A stretch of 64,000 nucleotides of DNA from positions 62,001 to 126,000 of the forward strand of contig OZ242183.1 of the NCBI GenBank assembly GCA_965205925.1, given 5' to 3'. The notes below the pieces were generated by a model that was not told the DNA's origin, did not search any database, and saw only the letters and a list, made by a program, of their open reading frames with translations. The DNA comes from CAYRJD01 sp965205925. GTDB taxonomy: Bacteria > Actinomycetota > Acidimicrobiia > Acidimicrobiales > Poriferisodalaceae. The position numbers and the translations under genes were made by a program. Shown piece after piece: positions 35,352 through 43,915 of this stretch; position 1 is the first letter of the stretch, and every line of letters starts with the position of its first letter.

Positions 35352-36407
35352 CTAGCCCCTGGCGGCTGGTGATAGCTGGCGTGCTGCTTCTAGGGGGTCA
35401 ATGTCGCCGAAGTTCATCACCGAGATTGCAGAGGTGGTTACCCCATTGGCGTGATAACGATCGATGTGCTCACGGCACTCTTCGGGCGATCCGTGTACTA
35501 ACAGCTCATCCACCAGATCATCACCGATCGTTTCTAGCGCCCCCTTACGGTCGCCCTCATCCCAGTGCTTCCACATCGCGCCGAGCCGCTCACCGCGACC
35601 GAGCCAGCGATGAAAGTCGGCATACACCGGCACATTTAGGTATGCCGCTATGGCTCGCCTGAACCCGGCTCGCACCGTGTCTGCATCTGAGCTTGGGCTC
35701 ACAAAGATGCGCGCTACTAGCTCCTTGGGCTCAGCATGCTCACCGGATTCGCTAGTTGTAGTCGCGGTTTGGGCCAATGCGGTGCCGTCTACGTGCGGCT
35801 TCACGGTCAGCACGTCCTCAGCGGAGAGCCAGTTGATAATCGCTCCGTCACCTTCTCGACCCGCAAGGCGAAGCATCCCTTCACGCAGTGCCGCGATGAG
35901 GATCTTCGGCTGTACTTCGGGCGTTCGCCGCAAGGTAAACCCGTTGATCTCAAACGTGTCATATTTGTGAGTGATCTTCTCACCGGTGAGAGCCTGACGC
36001 AAAAAGCGCGTCATGTCGCGGGTTCGTTTGTATGGCTCGGTGAAATCAATGCCGTTCCAGCGCTCAACTATCACGTTTGACGATGCGCCTATACCCATCA
36101 CGAAACGGTCGGGAGCGGCTTCGCATAGAGACGCAACCTGTTGAGCCATTACCGCCGGGCCGCGGGTAAATGCCGGGATGATGGCAACACCTAGACGAAC
36201 GGTGGGCACCCATTGTGAAGCCAAGATCAGTGGTGTGAAACCGTCTGTGCCTTCGGCTTCGGAGCTCCAGAAGTCGGTATAGCCGAGGTCGGCTAGCTCT
36301 TTATAGGTGTCGGCTTGGGTGTGCAGAGGGCTGTCAAAGGGGATGGTTAAACCGTGCCGGTATTGCTGTTTAGGGTTGGAGGCCACGGCGCCTGACAATA
36401 GCGGCAA
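35352..36407 (-). CDS. LLM-class F420-dependent oxidoreductase
   Basis: 351-aa luciferase-like protein. LTIPFDSPLHTQADTYKELADLGYTDFWSSEAEGTDGFTPLILASQ, then VRLGVAIIPAFTRGPAVMAQQVASLCEAAPDRFVMGIGAS; GMLRLAGREGDGAIINWLSAEDV is typical of F420-using members. Similar in layout to the enzyme at 18991. Located just upstream of the restriction genes on the same strand but with a 48-bp gap, so it may be independently expressed. Substrate unknown. Confidence 0.87.
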   Translation of the reverse strand: MPLLSGAVASNPKQQYRHGLTIPFDSPLHTQADTYKELADLGYTDFWSSEAEGTDGFTPLILASQWVPTVRLGVAIIPAFTRGPAVMAQQVASLCEAAPDRFVMGIGASSNVIVERWNGIDFTEPYKRTRDMTRFLRQALTGEKITHKYDTFEINGFTLRRTPEVQPKILIAALREGMLRLAGREGDGAIINWLSAEDVLTVKPHVDGTALAQTATTTSESGEHAEPKELVARIFVSPSSDADTVRAGFRRAIAAYLNVPVYADFHRWLGRGERLGAMWKHWDEGDRKGALETIGDDLVDELLVHGSPEECREHIDRYHANGVTTSAISVMNFGDIDPLEAARQLSPAARG

Positions 36408-36481
36408 ACGTCCATACGGTAAGGGTTACAACGTGTTCAGCGGCAGGGCTACAACCAAATGTCACACCCAGGTACCACAAT

Positions 36482-36757
36482 ATGTCTATGCAATCACAGC
36501 TTGCTTTGGCATTAGATGAAAGCTACGACGAGGGCGCTGCTGGTGGAAGGCTGGGTGGAAGACCGGGTGCCGGGTCGGGCGTAGGTGAAGCGCTAACTGT
36601 TCGACGAGCGAGAAGTCGCAGGTCGGGGGGTTTCAGCGTGTTGAGTCAGCGGACTCGCCGGATAGGTCGCCAGGGCGTGGCAAGAGCTCGGGCGAAGCTG
36701 GCTGAGCTACCAGCCAGCCCGGACGCCGATCTCGACCCTTGGCGCGGCGCTGCTTAA
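36482..36757 (+). CDS. Possible small basic protein, unrecognised
   Basis: 91-aa open frame from ATG 36482. N-terminal QSQLALALDESYD, a Gly-rich stretch, then a basic segment (RRARSRRSGGF, RTRRIGRQGVARARAKL). No clear Shine-Dalgarno site and no known family. It fills the gap between the divergent LLM gene and the nuclease gene, and no better frame competes there. Real coding status uncertain. Confidence 0.4.
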   Translation: MSMQSQLALALDESYDEGAAGGRLGGRPGAGSGVGEALTVRRARSRRSGGFSVLSQRTRRIGRQGVARARAKLAELPASPDADLDPWRGAA

Positions 36758-36761
36758 CTCG

Positions 36762-36850
36762 GTGGACTAGCAAAGTGGACTAGCAAAGTGGATTAACACA
36801 GTGGACTAACAAAGCGAGCTAGCACGGTGAACTAGCACAGTGGGTTAGAG
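36762..36850 (+). repeat. 13-bp tandem repeat, 7 units, each GTG-codon-stop
   Basis: Seven units at exact 13-bp spacing (starts 36762, 36775, 36788, 36801, 36814, 36827, 36840), type GTGGACTAGCAAA. In six of seven, GTG is followed by one codon and then TAG or TAA; the fifth begins GCG. Lies in the leader of the nuclease gene. Confidence 0.85.
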
Positions 36851-36914
36851 CGCTGCCACAGATACACGACCAGGGCGATAAATCGATAAATGCTGACAGC
36901 GGTCGCCGCTTGGC

Positions 36915-37511
36915 GTGGCAGTGTTGAGTTTGAGTTTGATACTGATGTTTATGTTGACGCTGACCAGGTTTTTGCAGGTAGGGGTCTTGCTGCTTGGCGC
37001 AGGGTGTGCGAGCACAGGCTCGCTTGTCGCTAGCGGCAACAACACAGGCGCAAGCGACAACACAGGCGCTCAGGTGCTTAAGCCGAATGCGATTGTTACA
37101 CGAGTGATCGACGGCGACACGATCGAAGCCGACATCGGTGGAAACCGAACACTGGTGCGCTTCATAGGTATTGACACACCCGAGAAAACCGGCGGCTATC
37201 TCCCGGCCGAATGTTTTGGCGATGCCGCCTCAGCTCACACGGGCGAACTGATCCCCGCCGGCACCGCCCTCTACCTGGAACGTGACATAGAGCTTTACGA
37301 CCGCTATGACCGTTTGCTGGCGTATGTGTACCGCGCCGCCGACGGACTATTTGTCAACCAAGAACTAGCCCTAAACGGATATGGCGAAGCGATGAACTTT
37401 GAACCAAATTCCCGCCACGCACAAATGTTTACAAGCGCCGTAGCAGCCGCTCAGCGTGCCAACATCGGGCTCTGGAACGAATGCGGCAATGCCGATGTGA
37501 GGCTCGGTTAG
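36915..37511 (+). CDS. Secreted/lipoprotein thermonuclease (SNase family)
   Basis: 198-aa staphylococcal-nuclease-like protein. Hydrophobic N-terminus ends in LLLGAGC, a lipobox, then a repeated NNTGAS/DNTGA linker. Nuclease core: VTRVIDGDTIEADIGG, TLVRFIGIDTPEK (active-site R and D), ALYLERDIELYDRYDRLLAYVY (E and second R), and NIGLWNECGN. It should cut DNA and RNA outside the cell, perhaps for nutrient phosphate. GTG start at 36915; the leader contains the 13-bp repeats. Confidence 0.88.
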   Translation: MAVLSLSLILMFMLTLTRFLQVGVLLLGAGCASTGSLVASGNNTGASDNTGAQVLKPNAIVTRVIDGDTIEADIGGNRTLVRFIGIDTPEKTGGYLPAECFGDAASAHTGELIPAGTALYLERDIELYDRYDRLLAYVYRAADGLFVNQELALNGYGEAMNFEPNSRHAQMFTSAVAAAQRANIGLWNECGNADVRLG

Positions 37512-37515
37512 GTAT

Positions 37516-37830
37516 TCAAAGGGTGCTAATCCTTGAATCGAGCTTTAAATCGAGAGCGTCGATCCTGGCATCAAGACGCACACCAAGTCGGTCAATCTTC
37601 GCGTCAAGCGCATCAAGCCTCACGTCGATACGAGCGAACTTTTCATCAAGCGCATCAAATCTCGCATCGATACGAGCAAACCTTTCATCAATGAGCGCAA
37701 ACCTCGCTTCAAAGCGAGCATCTTGGTTTGCAAAGCCTTTATGCATTGCAGAGTTGAGTCTGATGAGAAAAACAGAAACCCCAAGTGCTGCCACCAGCGT
37801 CGCGATGAACTGAATGTTCATTGTTGCCAT
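37516..37830 (-). CDS. Membrane-anchored heptad-repeat coiled-coil protein
   Basis: 104-aa protein from ATG 37830, which has GGATGGGGGT just upstream. One membrane segment (IQFIATLVAALGVSVFLI) is followed by about 75 residues of regular 7-residue repeats with alternating RFDALDEKFARID-type units, predicted to form a long charged coiled coil. The repeats are visible in DNA as 21-bp units. Function unknown. Convergent with the nuclease gene, 4 bp apart. Confidence 0.75.
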   Translation of the reverse strand: MATMNIQFIATLVAALGVSVFLIRLNSAMHKGFANQDARFEARFALIDERFARIDARFDALDEKFARIDVRLDALDAKIDRLGVRLDARIDALDLKLDSRISTL

Positions 37831-37976
37831 CGTACCCCCATCCTTTGATTGGCATTCTTTGATTGGAAATTGGGGGTGGCTTGCAACGGCCACCGAAATA
37901 TGCGTGTTACACGAGTTCTAGCACTGCAACATCAAAACGCAAGCAGCATTCGAGCTGGGTAAAACAAGCGGGACTG

Positions 37977-38366
37977 TTAAGTGTTCACGGCGCCTTGCCA
38001 GGCTGGCAGCACATCAAACCAAAGCGTCATGTCGCCAGAGGCTTTCAGGTTGCCGGCCATGTATTGCTCAACCGGATCGGCTTCACCGCCAAACAGAGCC
38101 TGCGCTAGCTCATAGGTTGCTTCCAGCTTCAGTTCGGCGGCCTTGTTCGCACCCAAAGAGGCCTGCGTTATCTTGCCCTTTGTCAGCTTCAACGCTGCGT
38201 GAGTCTTTCCCTTTACCTGACCGCCCGGGCCGCCTGAAACGCTCAGCGTCAAGGTACCCGACAAGCCGCTCTGCAAATCTCCAAAAAGGCGCGCATCGCT
38301 GCTAGACAAGCCCTGAAGATATTCCTCAGTCAGAAACTCAGGAGCGGAGTCCGGCAAAAAGATCAT
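37977..38366 (-). CDS. SCP2 sterol-binding domain protein
   Basis: 129-aa single SCP2 domain from ATG 38366. Typical features are LQSGLSGTLTLSV, KGKTHAALKLTKGKITQASLG and the C-terminal GNLKASGDMTLWFDVLPAW. It should bind a lipid or sterol-like ligand. ATG 38366 makes it overlap the end of mca by 29 bp; the frame is open farther up to 38432 but that would overlap more. Same strand and probably same transcript as mca. Confidence 0.8.
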   Translation of the reverse strand: MIFLPDSAPEFLTEEYLQGLSSSDARLFGDLQSGLSGTLTLSVSGGPGGQVKGKTHAALKLTKGKITQASLGANKAAELKLEATYELAQALFGGEADPVEQYMAGNLKASGDMTLWFDVLPAWQGAVNT

Positions 38367-39216
38367 CCTCAACGGGTTCGGTCGGAACGCGCGCCTCAAC
38401 CAGGGCGTACTCCTCATAGGGATAAATCGCATCCATCACATCATCTGGCAAACCAAACCAAAACGGCGAGTTCGGGTCAACCTGTGTGGCATGCGCTAGC
38501 AGGCTCTTGCGTCGAACGGCATTATCTACTGACACCCGCGCATGAATCACGTCTTGAATGCGGTTGATGTTTTTCAGCCATTTCTTGTCGAATGGTGATT
38601 CAAGTCCGTGATCTAGGAACGCTTGATGCGTACCAAGCATGCGCCGCTTTGACCAAACAGGCGCGTACAGCTTGACTGGCTCAAAGGCAGGGCCAAGTTC
38701 TGGCCGCCATTTTGCGTCACCAGCCCGCTCAAACGCAGGTAGGCATATATCCGTTACCCGCAAGTGGTCGGGATGCGGATAATGCTTTTGCTCCAGCGGA
38801 TATGTAAGTACCACCTGCGGGCAAACCCTGCGGATTACCTCCACTAACCGTGCGACCGCCTCTTCAAGATCGGCGTTTGCAAACGCTTCAGGATGGTTGT
38901 TGTCATCGCTGTCAGGCATGCCTGAATCTCGGTAACCCAGCATTACCACTTCGTCGTAGCCAATCACAGACGCAGACACGTCCAGCTCTGAGCGACGCAC
39001 TTCGGCCAGATTCTCAACTACCTCAGGCCGATCCATGGACGGATTAAGAATGTCTCCAGCTTCACCACCTGTGCAACAAACCAGCGTGGTTCTAATGCCC
39101 TCATCCGCGTAGCGGCGAATGGTGCCAGCACCTTTGGAAGCCTCATCGTCGGGATGCGCATGAACCGCAAGAATCGACAGTTGGGCAGGCGACTTAACGG
39201 ACGGCATTTCGCTCAC
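38338..39216 (-). CDS. mca: Mycothiol S-conjugate amidase Mca
   Basis: 292-aa zinc amidase of the PIG-L/LmbE family that cleaves mycothiol conjugates to give mercapturic acids for export. AVHAHPDDEASKGAGT holds the zinc ligands H and D, with the third H in YPHPDHLRVTD. TRTTLVCCTGGEAGD, GYRDSGMPD and PYEEYALVEARV favour Mca over MshB. It shows that the organism makes mycothiol, which fits the mycothiol-type enzymes at 21884 and 50802. Confidence 0.92.
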   Translation of the reverse strand: MSEMPSVKSPAQLSILAVHAHPDDEASKGAGTIRRYADEGIRTTLVCCTGGEAGDILNPSMDRPEVVENLAEVRRSELDVSASVIGYDEVVMLGYRDSGMPDSDDNNHPEAFANADLEEAVARLVEVIRRVCPQVVLTYPLEQKHYPHPDHLRVTDICLPAFERAGDAKWRPELGPAFEPVKLYAPVWSKRRMLGTHQAFLDHGLESPFDKKWLKNINRIQDVIHARVSVDNAVRRKSLLAHATQVDPNSPFWFGLPDDVMDAIYPYEEYALVEARVPTEPVEDDLFAGLRS

Positions 39217-39282
39217 GCTACCAACAGTTTCAAGATAAGCCGGATGCTTAATCGGCCAAAAACAAAACCAGGCAAACGTTGT

Positions 39283-40536
39283 CTAGGCCGCTGTGTCAGT
39301 AGGTATGAGCTCAAGATGGCCGGTTTCTTCGTCCATATCCACGTCATACCCAAGTAGGGCTGCAAACCTGGATCGACCCTCCTCTGGGCCTGAAGCCAAC
39401 AGCTCATCACCGGTTCGTAAGGTGACGGCTTTGCGCGGGTTATACATAAAGCTGTTGGCACGGTGAATAGCCAGCACGTTGTAGCCAGGGTCGGCCGAAA
39501 AGTCGAGCGAACCCAAGGTGGCATTGTCTGCGGTCGAACCAGATGCCACCGGTATCTGCACAACGACATCACGAGTGTCGCCTAACGCCAGAGCTAGCAC
39601 CGGATGTAGATCTTCGTCGGCCAGCACAAGCGACGCCATCTTTAGCGCCTCATCGCCGATGTCTTCGGCTGCCTCTGCCAGATGTAGCAGGCCTCGCAAG
39701 CCAGCAGAGCCAAAGTCGGCGTTGCCCGCTGCTGCACGTAGAACCCACGTTTGCATTTCCGCTTTCATAGCGTCAAGCTGGCCTTGCAGTGATCGAACAG
39801 CACGCGCCGGCGAACTGTCTTGTAGCACTAGTGCCGAATAGGCCAAACCAACGGCTGCTTCGGAAAGGTTTTTCATCTCCACCAAGGTCACCACTGCACG
39901 ATCTAGGTCTGTTATCGGCGGTGCGGTATTGGGTTCGCTATCGGGCGAAGGTGGTATCCAGACCGGTGCGGCCGCAAGCTCGCGTAACCGCACGATGCCG
40001 GCGGGGTCGCCTCGCATAAACAGCACATCGCCCGGCTCAACAATGGTGTCACCGCCGATGTCGGTGTTCCAATGGCGGGCGCGCTGAACGGCTACTACAC
40101 GCATGCCGACCGCTACGGGTAGCTCTAAGTCGGCTAGAGGACGGTTAGCTAGATGGCTACCTTCGGCCACTACTAGGCGGTGTGAAACTTCGGCTGCTTT
40201 AGCCAGATCCACCAACAGCGCGCGCGGAATACCTAGTTGGCGGGTAACGATTTTGGCGATGTCTGCGGCCGCATTTCCCACGCTTTCAATGGCGGAGATC
40301 ACCTGCAGCACCGAGCTCATACCGTCTACCTCACGTGGATGGCGTACAGCCAGCAACGCCAGCGAACGCATCTCGTGCACCAGGTCTGACATGTCCTGCT
40401 CAAGACCAAGTACGGCCTCGGCCATACCGTCGTCTGCGAAGTACAGGGCGGCGTAAGCCAGATCAACCATCAACTCCGAGTCGTCTTTTGCTTCGGAGAG
40501 CATGGCTTTTAGGTTTCTTGGTTTGTCATCCATCAA
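39283..40536 (-). CDS. PhoU/TrkA-C domain protein, regulator of adjacent transporter
   Basis: 417-aa soluble protein with two similar halves. Each has a PhoU-like helical part (residues about 10-100 and 210-300) followed by a TrkA_C/RCK_C domain (MRVVAVQRARHW...GDVLFMRGDPAG and YNVLAIHRANSFMYN...GDELLASGPEEG), the latter being ligand-binding domains of ion transport regulators. It follows the MgtE-like transporter by 57 bp on the same strand and is expected to gate or sense for it. Confidence 0.85.
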   Translation of the reverse strand: MMDDKPRNLKAMLSEAKDDSELMVDLAYAALYFADDGMAEAVLGLEQDMSDLVHEMRSLALLAVRHPREVDGMSSVLQVISAIESVGNAAADIAKIVTRQLGIPRALLVDLAKAAEVSHRLVVAEGSHLANRPLADLELPVAVGMRVVAVQRARHWNTDIGGDTIVEPGDVLFMRGDPAGIVRLRELAAAPVWIPPSPDSEPNTAPPITDLDRAVVTLVEMKNLSEAAVGLAYSALVLQDSSPARAVRSLQGQLDAMKAEMQTWVLRAAAGNADFGSAGLRGLLHLAEAAEDIGDEALKMASLVLADEDLHPVLALALGDTRDVVVQIPVASGSTADNATLGSLDFSADPGYNVLAIHRANSFMYNPRKAVTLRTGDELLASGPEEGRSRFAALLGYDVDMDEETGHLELIPTDTAA

Positions 40537-40593
40537 AGCAGCTCCCTAAAGCGTAGACCGCAAAACTGCCTGCAAGCACAAAGCCACTACTGC

Positions 40594-41841
40594 TCACGAC
40601 AGGCCCACCCAACCAACTGCCAGCACCAACGACGCCGCTCCACCTAGATCAACGGTGCTAGTCACAAGCGGAATACCCAACGTGTCCGGATCTATACCGA
40701 TTCGGTTAGCCACCGCAGTCCCGTAGTAGGCAATCGCTGCGGCTAGCACCGTGGCAAGCATCCCACCGATCATTGAAACCGCTACCGCTCGAAACAACCC
40801 GGGCGAAGTGAAGTTCAGCGCTAGCGCAGCCAGGTGCGCCAAGACACCATTGAAAGCAAACACTGGCACCGCCACCGCAAAGCCAAACAACAGATCTCGG
40901 CGAGCGCTGCGTGGCGGAAATGCTGACGGCTCAATCACACCGAGATGAAACTTGGTCGAAAGTCGGCTTGACAAGATGCCGCCGATGGAGCCTGCGGTCG
41001 CTAGACAAGCTGGTACTAGTACCAGCACGGCTTGGTACTTGGTGAAGGCTTCGAGTCGATGCTCTATCACCACGCCTGCTACCACCAAAATTGCGCCGGT
41101 CAGGACTAGCACTGGCAAAGAATCGTGCAGGATGTGGCGAAGGATGTCCTGTCCGCGCCACCATGCGTAAGCCAAGGTGGCAGCACTGACAACCACTGCC
41201 ACGATCGCCACTACCGGAGTTATCACTCTCAAGCTCACCAGCGCTCCGGCCGCAAACAACGCTGGCAGCGTCACAAAATCTCCAATGGTGGAGATGAGCG
41301 GTGCACTGACATTGTCAAGATCCCAGCCGTAACGAGTGGTGCCAGAAGCCAACCCAAGCGTTGCCAGCAACACCACCACCGATGCCAGCACCGCGCCAAC
41401 AGTTGACACCACCACCAGATCGGCCAAGCTGATCGTGGATGTCAACCCAAAGATTGGCGCCAACACTTTTGTGATTACCCCCAACAACACAGCGGTAACC
41501 AGCGTTAGCACCGCTACTGCGGCGATGTTTTGCCCTACGACGGTGTCAGATCGCACAGTCGGCCTATAGGTGCCTGTGTGAATGCAGGTTGCTAACCGAC
41601 TGCCTAGGGCACCAAAAATGTTGCCACGCATGCCGATTGCTGCTGGCACCAGCACCAGCAAACCTGGCAGCCGCTCAAGAGTGCCCGTGAGACCTGCTAG
41701 CAGCAAGCCAGCCGCAGTGGCTGCGATGCTGCTTATCACCAGCGCGATGAGACTTTCACGCGTACCGGTTAGGTCTTGACCAAACAGGCTTGTTCTAAAG
41801 CGGCGCCTTGCGCGTTCTCCTTCTAGATGTCGCCACTTCAT
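40594..41841 (-). CDS. MgtE/SLC41-like divalent cation transporter
   Basis: 415-aa integral membrane protein with two MgtE-like membrane domains and no CBS or N domain. The first half has LPGLLVLVPAAIGMRGNIFGALGSRLATCIHTG and the second YQAVLVLVPACLATAGSIGGILSSRLSTKFHLG, an internal duplication. Expected to carry Mg2+ or another divalent cation. The regulatory role of the missing MgtE domains is probably filled by the PhoU/TrkA-C protein encoded next. Confidence 0.87.
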   Translation of the reverse strand: MKWRHLEGERARRRFRTSLFGQDLTGTRESLIALVISSIAATAAGLLLAGLTGTLERLPGLLVLVPAAIGMRGNIFGALGSRLATCIHTGTYRPTVRSDTVVGQNIAAVAVLTLVTAVLLGVITKVLAPIFGLTSTISLADLVVVSTVGAVLASVVVLLATLGLASGTTRYGWDLDNVSAPLISTIGDFVTLPALFAAGALVSLRVITPVVAIVAVVVSAATLAYAWWRGQDILRHILHDSLPVLVLTGAILVVAGVVIEHRLEAFTKYQAVLVLVPACLATAGSIGGILSSRLSTKFHLGVIEPSAFPPRSARRDLLFGFAVAVPVFAFNGVLAHLAALALNFTSPGLFRAVAVSMIGGMLATVLAAAIAYYGTAVANRIGIDPDTLGIPLVTSTVDLGGAASLVLAVGWVGLS

Positions 41842-41921
41842 TCCCTAAGAGTGGCACCCACGCCTGGTGTGATGTTGCCTAGGCGGGCTTAAACAAAATA
41901 GGCGGAGAAGGTCTTGGCCGG

Positions 41922-42617
41922 TCAGCTGGCGTTAGAGCTGGAGTTGGGATCTATTTCAACGTCGGTAGCTCCACCTTCAAGCAGCTGCGTGGCTAGGAGA
42001 GCCAGCGAATTTGCTCCTAGTGAACCTGGTACACGTGCCGCGATATTGCCGTCTGCATCGACCAGCACCAAAAACGGCACCGACTGCACCCCAAACACCT
42101 CGGACACAGCACTGCCGCGGGTGTCAGGAATCACTGGCAGGTTCCAACCCTCACGTCTGAACCACGCATCGGGTGGATGATTGCCGCGGGTTCTGTCTAC
42201 AAAAGTGGAGACGGCTACAAAGTCAACACCTTGCGGCAACGGGGTTTGAACTAAGCCGTTCACCACCGCGGGAACTTCAGACTGGCAGTGCGGGCACCAG
42301 TGTGCATAAAACCCGATGAGCAATGGTCGGCCGGCCTGAGTTGAATCAAACGTTGAAACCTGTTCACCGGTGAGCAGATCTGTGCCGGTTATTGTCGGCG
42401 CAAGCGAGCCGACCGCAGGATCAGAGGTGGTGCTGTCAAAAGCGGGCAGAGCGACACCTGAGATTCCTGTTGGTGTGTCACTAAGAGTGGGTGTGGTCTG
42501 TGAGCTGTCATCCGAACTGCCACAGGCTGCTGCGACAAGTGCGAAAGCCAGCATGACCGTTAGAGCTACGAGCGGCCTTGTTCTGTGGATGATCGTTCTG
42601 TGAATGATCCTTTTCAT
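41922..42617 (-). CDS. TlpA-like thioredoxin-fold lipoprotein
   Basis: 231-aa lipoprotein thiol-disulfide oxidoreductase. Signal peptide ends in LVAAAC; the n-region has a duplicated IIHRT encoded by a 15-bp tandem repeat. Thioredoxin domain: GRPLLIGFYAHWCPHCQSEVPAVV with active site CPHC, then FGVQSVPFLVLVDADG with the cis-proline. Probably works outside the membrane in disulfide reduction or oxidation. Divergent from the 42830 gene. Confidence 0.9.
   Translation of the reverse strand: MKRIIHRTIIHRTRPLVALTVMLAFALVAAACGSSDDSSQTTPTLSDTPTGISGVALPAFDSTTSDPAVGSLAPTITGTDLLTGEQVSTFDSTQAGRPLLIGFYAHWCPHCQSEVPAVVNGLVQTPLPQGVDFVAVSTFVDRTRGNHPPDAWFRREGWNLPVIPDTRGSAVSEVFGVQSVPFLVLVDADGNIAARVPGSLGANSLALLATQLLEGGATDVEIDPNSSSNAS
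42580..42609 (-). repeat. 15-bp duplication in a signal-peptide region
   Basis: GTTCTGTGGATGATC and GTTCTGTGAATGATC in tandem encode the doubled IIHRT at residues 4-13 of the TlpA-like lipoprotein, lengthening the basic n-region. Confidence 0.85.
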
Positions 42618-42829
42618 AACCCTGACTGTCCCAACTGTTCTTATTGTCCCAACCGTCTCAACTGTATTGTGCCTGGTAGTCGGCAGACGTTATGGGAAGA
42701 CGCTATAAACCAACCAACCGCAAAGCATAAGACTGACATACCCGTGGTAGGCGTCACCATTGGCGCTTTTTAAGCAACTTTTCGGCAATTTTTTAGGTAA
42801 TAACGCCGGTCGCTGGCAGACTGCACAGT

Positions 42830-43915
42830 GTGCAAACCACGCAACTGCAATCAACGCCGGGCTTTGTTATCTACGACGTTGCCGATGCGGAGAACTATGT
42901 AGGCCCTGCCCGCTTGGGGGCCAAGCTGATTCCCAGCAACGCCACGATGTTGGCGCGCCATCTGACGTATGTGTTTGCCACCTTGGGTATGCGGCGAAGC
43001 GGGGCAACAATCGGGCTCAAGTCCGACCCGGCCGATGCCGCAGCTGCGGTAGATGCCTTAGCGACCGAGCTGGCAGAGGAGTTTTCTTCGCAACGATTGC
43101 TAACCACACCTGGCTTACGACTTGACTCAGCAATGCTGGCACCGGTACTAGCGCACGATCAGCGCAACCCAATCGCAAACGATGGTCGCAACGCAATCAG
43201 CTTCGGCGATGAACTGATTGGCGTGGGTGCTGCCACCGCCGCAGCTGCAGCGATTGGGTCTGGATCTGGGTCTCTGTCAAACAAAAGCGTCGCAATCGAA
43301 GGGTTTGGCGCGCAGGGACTAGCGATAGCACGAGAAGTGCTCGCCCTGGGCGGGTCGATAGTGGCTATAAGCACCGCAAAAAGCTGTGTTACCGGCAACT
43401 TTGATGGCGCGGCCCTAACCGCCGCATTAACAGCGACTATTGAATACCCCAGTGAAGACGCAGCGAAGATCGTTTCAACGTTGGTCGAATCGCATGGAGG
43501 CTCAGCCGGCAAGCCGTGGCAGATATGGGGCAGCGACAACGTTGACGTGATCTTTTGCGGTTCGAAACCAGGTGCGTTAAGCGGTGAGGGCGCAACGACG
43601 GTGGCCGAGAAAGGAACCGCCGTAGTGGCATGGTCAGCGGCGGCCATCTCATCTAAGGCGTTGGCGGAGCTACGCAAGGCTGGCGTGATAGCAGTAGCCG
43701 ACTTTGTGAGCGCGGTTGGGCCTGCGCTGAGCTGGTGGGCCAATAGCGATACAACTCATGACCAGCTGCGAGAACAAACTTCAACGAAGGTGTCTCAAGT
43801 GATGGCTGAAACCGCAGACCACGACGACGGCTACTACATGGCGGCTTGCTATCGAGCCGAACAGTTCATGAGCACTTGGTTAGACGAACTGCCTTTCGGC
43901 CGCCCGTTGGGCTAG
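42830..43915 (+). CDS. Glu/Leu/Phe/Val dehydrogenase-family-like protein
   Basis: 361-aa protein. The N-terminal part (ENYVGPARLGAKLI to FATLGMRRSGATIGLKSDPA) resembles the substrate domain of amino-acid dehydrogenases. The Rossmann part carries GFGAQGLAIAREVLALGGSIVAIS, NVDVIFCGSKPGAL and VVAWSAAAISSKALAELRKAGVIAVADFVSAVG. The substrate lysine region is not obvious, so the activity could differ from the family. GTG start at 42830. The 212-bp gap upstream, divergent from the TlpA-like gene, shows short T-runs but no clear promoter. Its stop abuts the acyl-CoA dehydrogenase stop. Confidence 0.7.
   Translation: MQTTQLQSTPGFVIYDVADAENYVGPARLGAKLIPSNATMLARHLTYVFATLGMRRSGATIGLKSDPADAAAAVDALATELAEEFSSQRLLTTPGLRLDSAMLAPVLAHDQRNPIANDGRNAISFGDELIGVGAATAAAAAIGSGSGSLSNKSVAIEGFGAQGLAIAREVLALGGSIVAISTAKSCVTGNFDGAALTAALTATIEYPSEDAAKIVSTLVESHGGSAGKPWQIWGSDNVDVIFCGSKPGALSGEGATTVAEKGTAVVAWSAAAISSKALAELRKAGVIAVADFVSAVGPALSWWANSDTTHDQLREQTSTKVSQVMAETADHDDGYYMAACYRAEQFMSTWLDELPFGRPLG

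Noticed and set aside
42618..42829. Promoter elements in the divergent gap before the dehydrogenase-like gene
   Set aside because: Short T-runs and TAATAA-like strings occur, but no pair with correct spacing could be defended.
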